A stretch of DNA of 45,876 bases from Paraglaciecola polaris LMG 21857 (GTDB lineage Bacteria > Pseudomonadota > Gammaproteobacteria > Enterobacterales > Alteromonadaceae), in contig NZ_BAER01000059.1 of NCBI RefSeq assembly GCF_000315055.1, forward strand, positions 1 through 45,876. Reading direction: 5' to 3'. Below are positions 16,881-25,410 of the stretch, piece after piece. Numbering within the stretch: the stretch's first letter is position 1; each line of letters begins with the position of its first letter. The position numbers and the translations under genes are program-made. The notes under the pieces were generated by a model. The model ran no database searches, was not told the DNA's origin, and saw only the letters and a program-made list of their open reading frames with translations.

Positions 16881-18614
16881 ATGACGTCTCAAACGCAAAA
16901 CATCAGTATCGGGAATATCAGCGAAGAACAGCTACCTATTCCTAAGCACAAGTTAAAAGGGTGGACTCACTTTTTGGGTCTTTACGCTGGTGAACATGTT
17001 GCCGCTACGGAATTTGTATTTGGTGCAACTTTTGTTGCACTCGGCGCGACTATGACCGACATTTTGTTAGGTTTGTTGATTGGTAACATTTTAGCGGTAC
17101 TCAGCTGGACCTTTATTACCACCCCTATCGCCGTAGAAACCCGTTTAAGTCTTTATACTTACTTGCAAAAAATTGCCGGTGATTCAATGACTAAGCTCTA
17201 CAACTGGGCGAATGTTATTATCTTCACTGTGATCTCGGCCGCTATGATTACGGTGTCGGCAACCGCAGTGCGTTTCGCCTTTGATATTCCTGCTCAGCTT
17301 AATTGGTATCCTACCAATCCGTGGTTTGTGGCTATCGTGCTGGCCGTTGGGTTTATTGTGGTATTGGTTGCCATGTATGGCTTTACGGCTGTCTCTAACT
17401 TCTCGGGTATTTGTGCCCCTTGGTTATTGGTGATGTTTGTAAGTGGGCCGTTGATTTTAATGCCGGCCTTGGCGGATTCCGTGATTGGGCAAACGACATT
17501 AAGTGGCTGGGCGGACTTCATGCATATAGGCAGTATTTCCGTATGGACCGGCCTGGATTCCAGCGGTGAACCAGGCATAGGTTTACTCGAAGTGATTGGT
17601 TTCTCTTGGGCTGCGAACACCATTACCCACGTAGGCTTGATCGATATGGCGTTGTTACGTTATGCACGCAAGCGTTCATATGGCTTATGTACGTCAGCGG
17701 GCATGTTGTTTGGTCATTATATCGCATGGATTTCAGCGGGTATCATGGGGGCTGGTACTGCTGTCATCGTGCAAAAGTCCATTGTTGAGCTTGACCCAGG
17801 TGATGTGGCTTACCAAGCACTAGGTTTGTCTGGTCTGGTGATTGTTATTGTGGCGGGTTGGACAACCGCCAATGCCAACCTATACCGTGCGGGCCTAGCT
17901 GCCCAGGCTATTTTCAAAAATCATTCGCGCAACAAGACCACCTTTACTGTGGGCATAGTGACTGTGTGCATTGCCTGTTTCCCGTTTGTATTTACTAAGT
18001 TGCTTCCACTTTTGACCTACGCTGGTTTGTTGGTTGTACCTGTAGGTGCCATCGTCTTCGCTGAGCATTTTATCTTCCCTCGTATTGGTTTGACTCGCTA
18101 CTGGGTTGCGTATCGTCAGCTGACACATAGCCGTCCCGCAGTGGTTGCTTGGGGATTGGGGTTAGTCTTTGGCTTTGGCTTGAATGCGCTGGATATTTTG
18201 TCCTTCTATTATCTGTTTATACCTACTTGGTTTTTTACCATCATCATTTACACCTTTATGGCGAAACGTCACGGTGCGGCAGAAAAGTATCCCGAAGAAC
18301 AAGCCAAAATGGAAGAATTTAATCAACGCGTTGAACAGCATCAAGCGGCACAGGCTGAGCTTGAGCCAGAGGTTTTTAAAGACATCTCAATGCTGACAAA
18401 GTTATTACGTGTTATCTCGATCACAAGCTTATTGGTCACCTTTGCATTGGCTTGTAACACCATGTTTTTCAGTGCTGACATTCCTGATTATGAAGTGAAT
18501 AGAGATCTGTTCTTCACTGTCGCTTTTGTTTGCACATTAATCTATTTTTTCACCGCATATTGGGCAATGCAGCGCAAAAAAATGGCTGCTGGCCTTATTC
18601 TTCAGGACGCATAA
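16881..18614 (+). CDS. NCS1-type permease (cytosine/purine/allantoin family)
   Basis: A 577-residue inner-membrane symporter with about 12 helices. The N-terminal block WTHFLGLYAGEHVAATEFVFGATFVALGATMTDILLG and the central GWTTANANLYRAGLAAQ match CodB-like NCS1 proteins. It is longer than CodB (about 420) because of a charged cytoplasmic segment near residues 455-500 (KYPEEQAKMEEFNQRVEQ) and two extra C-terminal helices. Only one base separates its stop from the mannitol-type dehydrogenase start, so the two are co-translated. Its substrate is therefore more likely the polyol or uronate oxidised by the partner than a nucleobase. That is inference from context. Confidence 0.85.
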   Translation: MTSQTQNISIGNISEEQLPIPKHKLKGWTHFLGLYAGEHVAATEFVFGATFVALGATMTDILLGLLIGNILAVLSWTFITTPIAVETRLSLYTYLQKIAGDSMTKLYNWANVIIFTVISAAMITVSATAVRFAFDIPAQLNWYPTNPWFVAIVLAVGFIVVLVAMYGFTAVSNFSGICAPWLLVMFVSGPLILMPALADSVIGQTTLSGWADFMHIGSISVWTGLDSSGEPGIGLLEVIGFSWAANTITHVGLIDMALLRYARKRSYGLCTSAGMLFGHYIAWISAGIMGAGTAVIVQKSIVELDPGDVAYQALGLSGLVIVIVAGWTTANANLYRAGLAAQAIFKNHSRNKTTFTVGIVTVCIACFPFVFTKLLPLLTYAGLLVVPVGAIVFAEHFIFPRIGLTRYWVAYRQLTHSRPAVVAWGLGLVFGFGLNALDILSFYYLFIPTWFFTIIIYTFMAKRHGAAEKYPEEQAKMEEFNQRVEQHQAAQAELEPEVFKDISMLTKLLRVISITSLLVTFALACNTMFFSADIPDYEVNRDLFFTVAFVCTLIYFFTAYWAMQRKKMAAGLILQDA

Positions 18615-18615
18615 C

Positions 18616-20118
18616 ATGACTATTAACGATACTATTCTATTGAATCAAGCGAACTTGGCAGCATTGCCTGACAATGTAACGGTTCCAAATTATGATCGCA
18701 CGGCGTTAACGGCGGGCATTGTGCATATCGGTGTGGGGGGATTTCATCGCTCACACGAAGCATTTTATACCGACGAATATATGCAACAAAGTGGCGATTT
18801 AAGCTGGGGGATTTGTGGTGTGGGGTTGCGTGAAGGCGACCGAAAAATGCAGGGTATTCTTAAAGAACAAGATTATCTGTACACCTTGATTGTGAAACAT
18901 CCCAATGGACAAGTGGAAAATCGCGTGATTGGTTGCCTGACTGATTTCTTATTGAGCTGCGACGACCCTCAAAGCGTAATCGACAAGATGGCTGATGAGC
19001 AAACCAAAATTGTATCGTTAACTATCACAGAAGGTGGCTACAACTTTAATCCGATAACGGATGAATTTGATTTTGAACATCCAGATGTGATCCATGATTT
19101 AGCCAACCCTGATTCGCCGCGCTTGGTATTTGGTTATTTAACCGCTGCCCTTAAAAAACGTAAAGACGCAGGGCAAAAACCTTTTACCGTGCAGTCGTGT
19201 GACAATATTCAGCATAACGGCAATATGACCCGTAAAATGCTGCTGGCGTACGCAGGTCAAATTGATCGAGATTTAGCCCAGTGGATAGCCGCAGAAGTAC
19301 AATTTCCTAACGCTATGGTTGACCGTATTACACCGGCTACTACACCTGCGGATATGGCGTACTTAGCCGATGACATCGGCGTGCAGGATAATTGGCCTGT
19401 TGTTTGCGAACCTTTTCTTCAGTGGATCATTGAAGATAAGTTCAGTGACGTACGTCCGTTATGGGAGCAAGTCGGTGCGCAATTTGTGACGGATGTCACG
19501 CCTTACGAAAAAATGAAAATTCGATTGTTAAATGCCGGTCACTCAGTGTTAGGCATTTTGGGGTCGATTGATGTGCAAGATACCATTGATTCAGCAGTAC
19601 AAGAACCGCTGTTCGGACGTTATTTACGCCTATTTATGGATAGCGAAGTGACGCCTATTCTTGAGCCCGTCCCAGGTATCGAACTAGCTCAATACAAAGA
19701 CGTATTGTTTGAGCGTTTTGCTAATCCGAACATCAAAGACAGCTTGTCACGTATATGCTTAGAAAGTTCTTCAAAAGTATCGACTTTTTTACTCCCCACA
19801 TTACTTGAAAATTTAGCTAATGAAGGCAAAATTGAGTGTGCCACTTTAGTCATAGCGGCTTGGTGTTATTACAATGACAAACGTGTGAATTTAAACGGTC
19901 AGCCGTTAGATATTAATGACGTGATGGCTGAAGAGCTGCACAGCGCCGCTGAGCAAACTGCTCGTGAGCCGTTGGCGTTTTTGCAGCTTGAAAGTATATT
20001 TTCTGATGTGAAATCTCACCCACGTTTTGTAACAGAATATCAAAAGCAAATCGACATCTTGTATCGTAACGGCGATATAAAAAGCCAAATGCAAAAGATT
20101 GTTGATCAGGCTAGTTAG
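18616..20118 (+). CDS. Long-chain mannitol/fructuronate dehydrogenase family protein
   Basis: A 500-residue NAD(P)-dependent polyol dehydrogenase. The Rossmann N-terminus is IVHIGVGGFHRSHEAFYTDEYM, and the catalytic block KMKIRLLNAGHSVLGILG provides the conserved Lys, Asn and His near residues 296-310. The family includes mannitol 2-dehydrogenase (mannitol to fructose), fructuronate reductase (UxuB) and tagaturonate reductase. The length and the segment NWPVVCEPFLQWIIEDKF fit mannitol 2-dehydrogenase best. It lies 1 base after the NCS1 permease gene and probably oxidises the imported compound. No kinase or regulator gene accompanies it. Confidence 0.88.
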   Translation: MTINDTILLNQANLAALPDNVTVPNYDRTALTAGIVHIGVGGFHRSHEAFYTDEYMQQSGDLSWGICGVGLREGDRKMQGILKEQDYLYTLIVKHPNGQVENRVIGCLTDFLLSCDDPQSVIDKMADEQTKIVSLTITEGGYNFNPITDEFDFEHPDVIHDLANPDSPRLVFGYLTAALKKRKDAGQKPFTVQSCDNIQHNGNMTRKMLLAYAGQIDRDLAQWIAAEVQFPNAMVDRITPATTPADMAYLADDIGVQDNWPVVCEPFLQWIIEDKFSDVRPLWEQVGAQFVTDVTPYEKMKIRLLNAGHSVLGILGSIDVQDTIDSAVQEPLFGRYLRLFMDSEVTPILEPVPGIELAQYKDVLFERFANPNIKDSLSRICLESSSKVSTFLLPTLLENLANEGKIECATLVIAAWCYYNDKRVNLNGQPLDINDVMAEELHSAAEQTAREPLAFLQLESIFSDVKSHPRFVTEYQKQIDILYRNGDIKSQMQKIVDQAS

Positions 20119-20130
20119 CTCTAGTCTCTT

Positions 20131-20183
20131 AGCCTCTCGGACGGTTTATATCGCTTATACGTTCGGGGGCTAGGGGCTTTTTT
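20131..20183 (+). terminator. Possible terminator after the dehydrogenase gene
   Basis: AGCC-TCTCGGACG (from 20131) pairs imperfectly with CGTTCGGGGGCT (ending about 20172), followed by GGGGC and six T (20178-20183). The stem has bulges. Confidence 0.45.
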
Positions 20184-20336
20184 GACTTAAGCGCTATTCG
20201 CTTATTCCCACCTGTGTTGACACAGCCCACATCTAATTCATTTCAATACCTTGTATATTAATGCTTTCATCCATATCTCAACGCTAACTTAATATTGATG
20301 GCATGTTCATCAAGCTTACCCTAATAAAGAGATTAT

Positions 20337-20975
20337 ATGTCTGATTTACTACAAGATTTACAATGGCGTTATGCAACCAAAAAATTTGATCCAAGCAAAA
20401 CAGTTTCCCAAGAAAAAGTTGATTTCATATTAGAGGCCATTCGCCTTAGTGCTAGCTCTAGCGGTTTGCAGCCTTACGAAGTCTTAGTGGTAACCAATGA
20501 CGATATTCGTCAGAAAATAGTGCCTCATGCATGGGGACAAGAGCAGATCACTGACGCTTCACATCTTTTAGTGTTCGCTGCGTGGGATAACTACACGGCC
20601 GAGCGTATTAACATGATGTTTGATTTGGTCAATGAACAGCGCGGTTTTAAAAATCAGGGCTGGGAAGATTATCGCAACATGTTGTTAAACGCTTATCCTC
20701 AGCGTGATGCACAAACCAATTTTGAGCATGCGGCTCGTCAAGCATACATTGGGTTAGGTTCCGCTCTGATTGCTGCTGCTGATGCCAAAGTAGATAGCAC
20801 ACCGATGGAAGGTTTTACCCCAAGTGAAGTTGATGACATTCTTGGCCTGCGTGAAAAGGGTTTACGTTCGGTGGTGATGTTACCGCTGGGTTACCGTGCT
20901 GACGAAGGTGACTGGTTAGTTAACTTGAAAAAGGTGCGTCGTAGTGATGAAGATTTCATCACACAAGTAGCGTAA
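20337..20975 (+). CDS. NAD(P)H-dependent nitroreductase family oxidoreductase (NfsB-like)
   Basis: A 212-residue FMN enzyme. The N-terminus LQWRYATKKFDPSKTVS carries the RYATKKFD FMN phosphate-binding signature. LSASSSGLQPYEVLVV, the central ARQAYIGLGSALIAAA and the C-terminal VMLPLGYRADEGDW follow the NfsB/dihydropteridine-reductase pattern. It forms cytoplasmic dimers and reduces nitroaromatics or quinones by two-electron steps. The natural substrate is usually unknown. It is a lone gene with its own promoter region and a strong terminator at 20998. Confidence 0.9.
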   Translation: MSDLLQDLQWRYATKKFDPSKTVSQEKVDFILEAIRLSASSSGLQPYEVLVVTNDDIRQKIVPHAWGQEQITDASHLLVFAAWDNYTAERINMMFDLVNEQRGFKNQGWEDYRNMLLNAYPQRDAQTNFEHAARQAYIGLGSALIAAADAKVDSTPMEGFTPSEVDDILGLREKGLRSVVMLPLGYRADEGDWLVNLKKVRRSDEDFITQVA

Positions 20976-20997
20976 CTCACCCAACAGCTATACGAGA

Positions 20998-21038
20998 AAA
21001 CGCTGCCCGTGGAAATAATCTGCGGGCAGCGTTTTTTT
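20998..21038 (+). terminator. Strong bidirectional terminator
   Basis: AAACGCTGCCCG (20998-21009) and CGGGCAGCGTTT (21023-21034) form a 12-bp perfect stem with T7 after it and A-rich sequence before it. It serves the nitroreductase gene on the plus strand and the converging Hsp70 gene on the minus strand. Confidence 0.92.
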
Positions 21039-21051
21039 ATGCCCCCACGGG

Positions 21052-22479
21052 TTAGCGGGTGAAAATTCGCTGGGCATGAGTGGTTAAGCCTGAGGTAACA
21101 CTACCAAAGTGATCACCAATGACAATTTCAAGACCTGGAAATACTGAATTTATCCAATTTTGTACCACGGGTGACATAGCTGTACCGCCAGTCACGTACA
21201 ACACATCAGGTGTTGCACCCGCCTGCTGAATCGCTTCTTTCATCAAACGTTCAAACTTACTTAACTCGTCCGCTATGGCATCGCTTAGCTGCGCTCGGCT
21301 AATGGGAATGGTAAAATTTTTTTCTATGTAATCCAGTGATAAGCAAATGTCGTTTTGATCTGACAACAATATTTTTGCCAGCTCGGCACTACGGCTTACC
21401 CGTAATCCAAACTTACCATCACGCAGGGCTTTTAATCGATTAAGTTTAGGGTTTGGCGAAATACGACAATACTCGTCGATTTCTTTACCCGTTATGCGGC
21501 TATTAAACTCTTGCTGGGCCGCTACATCATTAACGGTAACCGCTTGTTTGAATAAATGATTGGGCACAGGTAAGCCGTTGTTAAGCACAGTATTTTTACC
21601 AAACTCGGGCATCAGCGCCATCAACGCGAGTTTGTTGTCTAAGTCGATACCGCCAATGCGCTTACCCGTGTGACTCAGAATACAATCTTGTCGGTCTATT
21701 AATTTGATGTAACTGGGTCCGACTTTAATCATCGAGCAGTCGGTAGTTCCCCCGCCTAAATCGAGAATAAGGACTAGCTTATCTTCTTTTAGCTGGCGTT
21801 CGTAATCGTAAGCAGCTGCCACAGGCTCCATCAAAAACTGAACATCTTTAAAGCCCACTTTGGCCGCAGCGCTATCAATAATAGCAAGGGCCTGCTTGTT
21901 GCCATCTTTGCCGAGCAAACCATGGAAATTAACCGGTCGGCCTATCATGATCTGGCTAAGCTCTTGCTGCTTAATGCATTCAGCTTCTTGTTTAATAAAC
22001 GCCAGCATTTTTTCCACTATGGTGGTAAAAACGGCTCTTTGTGTGGCATTAATATCAGCCCCTAAAAAAGATTTAGGTGATTTAATATAAAAGCCGCTTT
22101 CCGGATCGTTGACGTGAGTCAATGCGGCTTCCTCACCGAAAATCACATCGCCATTGGCGGCAAGTGCCTGAACTATACTTTGGGCGCGTTGACCTGAGTT
22201 GCTGTTTTCACGATGTGTTTTACGCAATTGCTTGCGAGCGATATTGACCAGTTGTTCACGACTTAGTGTGTCATGCGCTAACCGCTCATGCTTGAGCTGA
22301 TTAATTTGTCTATCAAGGTCGTCGGGGGATATTACCGCTGGTGCAGTCATCCCGTGTTCAATGAAAAGCGAAGAGGGCAGACGATTCTTGCCATCCTCTA
22401 GGGGGATCAATATAGGCTGTCCATTTTCCATTACGGCAATTGAGCAATTAGAGGTGCCAAAGTCTAGGCCTGCGAACAT
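21052..22479 (-). CDS. yegD: Hsp70 family protein, YegD type
   Basis: A 475-residue actin-like ATPase of the Hsp70 superfamily without a classical peptide-binding domain. Phosphate-1 loop is FAGLDFGTSNCSIAV at the N-terminus, phosphate-2 is LILDLGGGTTDCSMIKVG near 240, and the adenosine motif is VLYVTGGTAMSPVV near 430. The long insert between residues 60 and 110 and the overall length match E. coli YegD (about 450). The client and role are not known in detail. It is transcribed alone toward the shared terminator at 20998-21038. Confidence 0.92.
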   Translation of the reverse strand: MFAGLDFGTSNCSIAVMENGQPILIPLEDGKNRLPSSLFIEHGMTAPAVISPDDLDRQINQLKHERLAHDTLSREQLVNIARKQLRKTHRENSNSGQRAQSIVQALAANGDVIFGEEAALTHVNDPESGFYIKSPKSFLGADINATQRAVFTTIVEKMLAFIKQEAECIKQQELSQIMIGRPVNFHGLLGKDGNKQALAIIDSAAAKVGFKDVQFLMEPVAAAYDYERQLKEDKLVLILDLGGGTTDCSMIKVGPSYIKLIDRQDCILSHTGKRIGGIDLDNKLALMALMPEFGKNTVLNNGLPVPNHLFKQAVTVNDVAAQQEFNSRITGKEIDEYCRISPNPKLNRLKALRDGKFGLRVSRSAELAKILLSDQNDICLSLDYIEKNFTIPISRAQLSDAIADELSKFERLMKEAIQQAGATPDVLYVTGGTAMSPVVQNWINSVFPGLEIVIGDHFGSVTSGLTTHAQRIFTR

Positions 22480-22608
22480 TCAGGGGGATCCTTGCGGTAT
22501 TAAACGATTTGACTCATTTTAATATAAAGCGCCGCAATAAATTGTTATTTAAATGTTGTTAGTGCATTCGTAACGGTAAGCGCCAAGCCGTCTTAGATAA
22601 TAAACATC

Positions 22609-24702
22609 TTAAAATTCCCAGATAATACTAGCGACTAGGTTTCTTCCGACTTCATTTTGCCCTGAACCGTGAACCCGATAGTTTTTATTAAATAGGTTTT
22701 CAATAGCCCAGTTTAACGAAATTTGGTTTGAAAATTCGTAACCTCCTCTGATATGCAACAGCATAAAACTAGGTGTCCCATTGGGAGGAATACGTTGAAT
22801 ATCTGTTTTATCCCTTGCTGATAACTTATCAGCCTTTGCCATACCTTGAATTTGAGGCTCAATCCACCAATTGGCTCGTTGCGAAGCAAATTTAATCGAT
22901 AGTTGTCCTGATAACGGCATTAAACGGCTAATGTAATCCTCAGTTAAAACACTGCCTGCTTGGGGAATACTTTTCGTTTTTCCGTATTGGTAACTTAAGC
23001 CGAAATGACTGCTGATGTGTTGCGTTAATTCGTATGTATACGAGATATCACTACCATAAATATAACCATCGCCTTGATTGGATTTCGTTATGATAATTTC
23101 ACCATTGTCAGTAACCTCCCCATTGGGGAACAAAATAATCTGATTATCAATATTGGTATAATACACCGCAAGATCGATTGAGGCCTTTGTGTCACGTTTT
23201 CGATAGCCAAGCTCGTAACTTACAAAATTTTCAGAGTCAAGATTAACGGAAGGAATTTCGAACTCGTTGCTTCTGGCGGAATCAAGACGCGTTAAATCTG
23301 AAAGGTTTGGCGCGCGAAACCCTTCAGATAGACCAGCAAACAAAATACTTGAAGCACCTATTTTGTATTGAGCGCGAAAACTTCCAACTAAGTCGCTCCA
23401 TGATTTATCAATCGAAATTACCTGCTTTGTCAGTGGTTCTTCTACTTGTTTAGCACGTGTACTTATATGTGAATACCTGAGGCCGGCAATTAACTTAAGG
23501 TTATTTCTAGCTGACCAATGTAGCTCTGTGTAACCCGCAGTTGTGGTGTAGCTTGCATCGTCCGCTACAGGTCCTTGAATTATATTGCTTGAGGAAAAAC
23601 TGCTTATGCTGTCACGATAAACGTCTGTTCCAAATAGAATACCAAGGTCATTCACTGTGACGCCTGAATCTAATATCAGGCCTATGGTATTTACTGAAAA
23701 CCCCTGGTTATCAATACGATCGCCAGTTCGCACTCTGTGGCGTCTCTCATCTTGTTGCTGAAACGAAAGCACTGCATTGAAATGTGTGAGTAAAGAAAGC
23801 TCCTGCTTTTTGACGCGAAAGTACGTTAATTGGCGTTTTTGATCTAAATTCCGTGCCAATTCACTCCCTATTTCAGTTCCATTAAATGGGACTGAAAATA
23901 CCGTTTTATGTGTGCGTGGCACATCTTGTTGATGCGTTAAAAAATGCGCAAATGTGACGTTCCAACCCTCGTTGAATTGGTGGAGCCATTTTATGTCAAA
24001 GTTTGCTTCGTCGTAACCAGTGTTAGGTAGCACACTTTCACCTGATTCTATATCGCCAAAATCTTTACGGTTTGCCGATACGCGGATAGCTGAGTCTAGG
24101 GTGATGCTTTTTTCAAAAGCTAAGCCTTGGATATTTAGATTGGACGCATTAGCTCCTTGTACGAACATGGTAAATTTAGGGTCATCTTCGTCTACATTTG
24201 GCTGTTTAGTGATTGCGTTTACCGTCCCGCCAATGCCATCAGAACCGAATAGCACGGACGAGGGACCCATTACTATTTCCATACGCTGCACCGATAACGG
24301 ATCAACGGTATTCCAGTATTGATTGGGGCCTGAGCGGAACACGGCATTGTTGAGCTTTATACCATCTACCAAAAACAAGTTATGGAACCCAGTGAAGCCG
24401 CGTAAAAAGGGTGAGCCTTGGCCGTGGGATGTTTTTTGAGACATTGCGCCGGGCACATCACGAAATATATCTGTGGTGGTGCGATAATTTTTGGCTGTGA
24501 TCTCGTCATTGTCTACGGTATAAACTGAGTACGGTATTTCTAGCATAGACTGGCTAATTTTTCGGGAGGTGATAGTGATACTTTCCATTGCCGTTGACAG
24601 CGAAGTATCTTGGGCAAAAGCATAATTCAATAGCACAAAAGCAGTTAGCAGATAGGCAGTTTGAACAACGTACCTTTTCTTTAAGGATTGGACTGAACTC
24701 AT
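22609..24702 (-). CDS. TonB-dependent outer-membrane receptor
   Basis: A 697-residue receptor. A signal peptide ends near LNYAFA, a TonB-box-like stretch MESITITSRK follows, then the plug (residues about 50-170, PFLRGFTGFHNLFLVDGIKLNNAVFR and QRMEIVMGPSSVLFGSDGIGGTVN). After the plug comes a 22-strand-type barrel ending in the outer-membrane signature LVASIIWEF with terminal Phe. FAGLSEGFRAPNLSDLTRLD is typical of haem/vitamin/siderophore-class receptors. The ribosome site is AGGAAG. It is the last gene of the cohesin/dockerin run and lies 69 bases after the cohesin-like gene, with a hairpin in that gap. The ligand is unknown; the neighbours suggest a polymer or a protein-bound nutrient. Confidence 0.92.
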   Translation of the reverse strand: MSSVQSLKKRYVVQTAYLLTAFVLLNYAFAQDTSLSTAMESITITSRKISQSMLEIPYSVYTVDNDEITAKNYRTTTDIFRDVPGAMSQKTSHGQGSPFLRGFTGFHNLFLVDGIKLNNAVFRSGPNQYWNTVDPLSVQRMEIVMGPSSVLFGSDGIGGTVNAITKQPNVDEDDPKFTMFVQGANASNLNIQGLAFEKSITLDSAIRVSANRKDFGDIESGESVLPNTGYDEANFDIKWLHQFNEGWNVTFAHFLTHQQDVPRTHKTVFSVPFNGTEIGSELARNLDQKRQLTYFRVKKQELSLLTHFNAVLSFQQQDERRHRVRTGDRIDNQGFSVNTIGLILDSGVTVNDLGILFGTDVYRDSISSFSSSNIIQGPVADDASYTTTAGYTELHWSARNNLKLIAGLRYSHISTRAKQVEEPLTKQVISIDKSWSDLVGSFRAQYKIGASSILFAGLSEGFRAPNLSDLTRLDSARSNEFEIPSVNLDSENFVSYELGYRKRDTKASIDLAVYYTNIDNQIILFPNGEVTDNGEIIITKSNQGDGYIYGSDISYTYELTQHISSHFGLSYQYGKTKSIPQAGSVLTEDYISRLMPLSGQLSIKFASQRANWWIEPQIQGMAKADKLSARDKTDIQRIPPNGTPSFMLLHIRGGYEFSNQISLNWAIENLFNKNYRVHGSGQNEVGRNLVASIIWEF

Positions 24703-24736
24703 AACGTAATACTTCCTGTATAACGGAATGTGAAAA

Positions 24737-24760
24737 GACAGTGCATGCTAATGCACTGTC
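24737..24760 (-). terminator. Hairpin between the cohesin-like and receptor genes
   Basis: GACAGTGCAT (24737-24746), loop GCTA, ATGCACTGTC (24751-24760). On the minus strand a TTTT run follows. It sits 11 bases after the cohesin-like stop codon and could be a partial terminator or an mRNA-processing/stabilising element that lowers receptor expression relative to the secreted proteins. Confidence 0.6.
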
Positions 24761-24771
24761 ATATAGAAGTA

Positions 24772-25386
24772 TTAGTTAATATGGTATCTACGTTTAATTG
24801 CTATCATCAAACCGAGAATCAGTAATCCAAATGTAGCGGGTGTTGATGCACTCACTGCAGGATTTCGTAGTACGCCATCACCAATACTATCGATGAGTAA
24901 AGCATTGCCAAAGGCGTCCCCGAGAGCATAAACCGTCTCGACACTAACAGTCGTTGTTTCTCCTTCTTCTAATTGATCAACATCAAAATTAAATGTGGCA
25001 AGACTAAAAGCACTTCCTTGTAATACATCCAATTCATCGACTTCGAGTAAGCTTAGAATACTTATTCCAATCAAACCTGGGACAAACTCACCAAAACTAT
25101 CGTCAATGGCTTCAGTTGCTAAATCTCCTAGCATGTCAGTTAACGAATAACTCGTCAGACTCAATCTAGAATCATCGAAGAAAATATCTAAATCGAACGT
25201 ACCTAAGGAGTCAGCACTGCCTGCCATTAGCCCGGAAATCATTAAGTCCATGCTCACGGAATCTCCAGTAGTGGTAACCTGTGAGCTGGGCGCGAAACTA
25301 AGCATTACGTTAGCGTTTGCGTTATTGATACTTAATGCAGCAAATACTAATGTCACACTAAGCAATAAATTTTTCATAGATTTCAT
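24772..25386 (-). CDS. Cohesin-like domain protein with PEP-CTERM-type tail
   Basis: A 204-residue exported protein. The signal peptide ends near NNANA. Residues about 27-165 look like a cohesin fold: a start VMLSFAPSSQVTTTGDSVSMDLMISGL, then GTFDLDIFFDDSRLSLTSYSL, the alternating hydrophobic pattern and conserved FD.DD turn of type I cohesins, and later FSLATFNFDV. The tail STPATFGLLILGLMIAIKRRYHIN is a variant exosortase sorting signal: short motif, helix, then basic cluster, with three extra residues. It starts 24 bases after the dockerin protein gene, with AAGGA as its ribosome site. Probably the membrane/surface anchor that binds the dockerin of its neighbour. That pairing is inference. 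Confidence 0.75.
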   Translation of the reverse strand: MKSMKNLLLSVTLVFAALSINNANANVMLSFAPSSQVTTTGDSVSMDLMISGLMAGSADSLGTFDLDIFFDDSRLSLTSYSLTDMLGDLATEAIDDSFGEFVPGLIGISILSLLEVDELDVLQGSAFSLATFNFDVDQLEEGETTTVSVETVYALGDAFGNALLIDSIGDGVLRNPAVSASTPATFGLLILGLMIAIKRRYHIN

Positions 25387-25410
25387 TTTATTTCCTTAAG
25401 TAGTTTAGTG

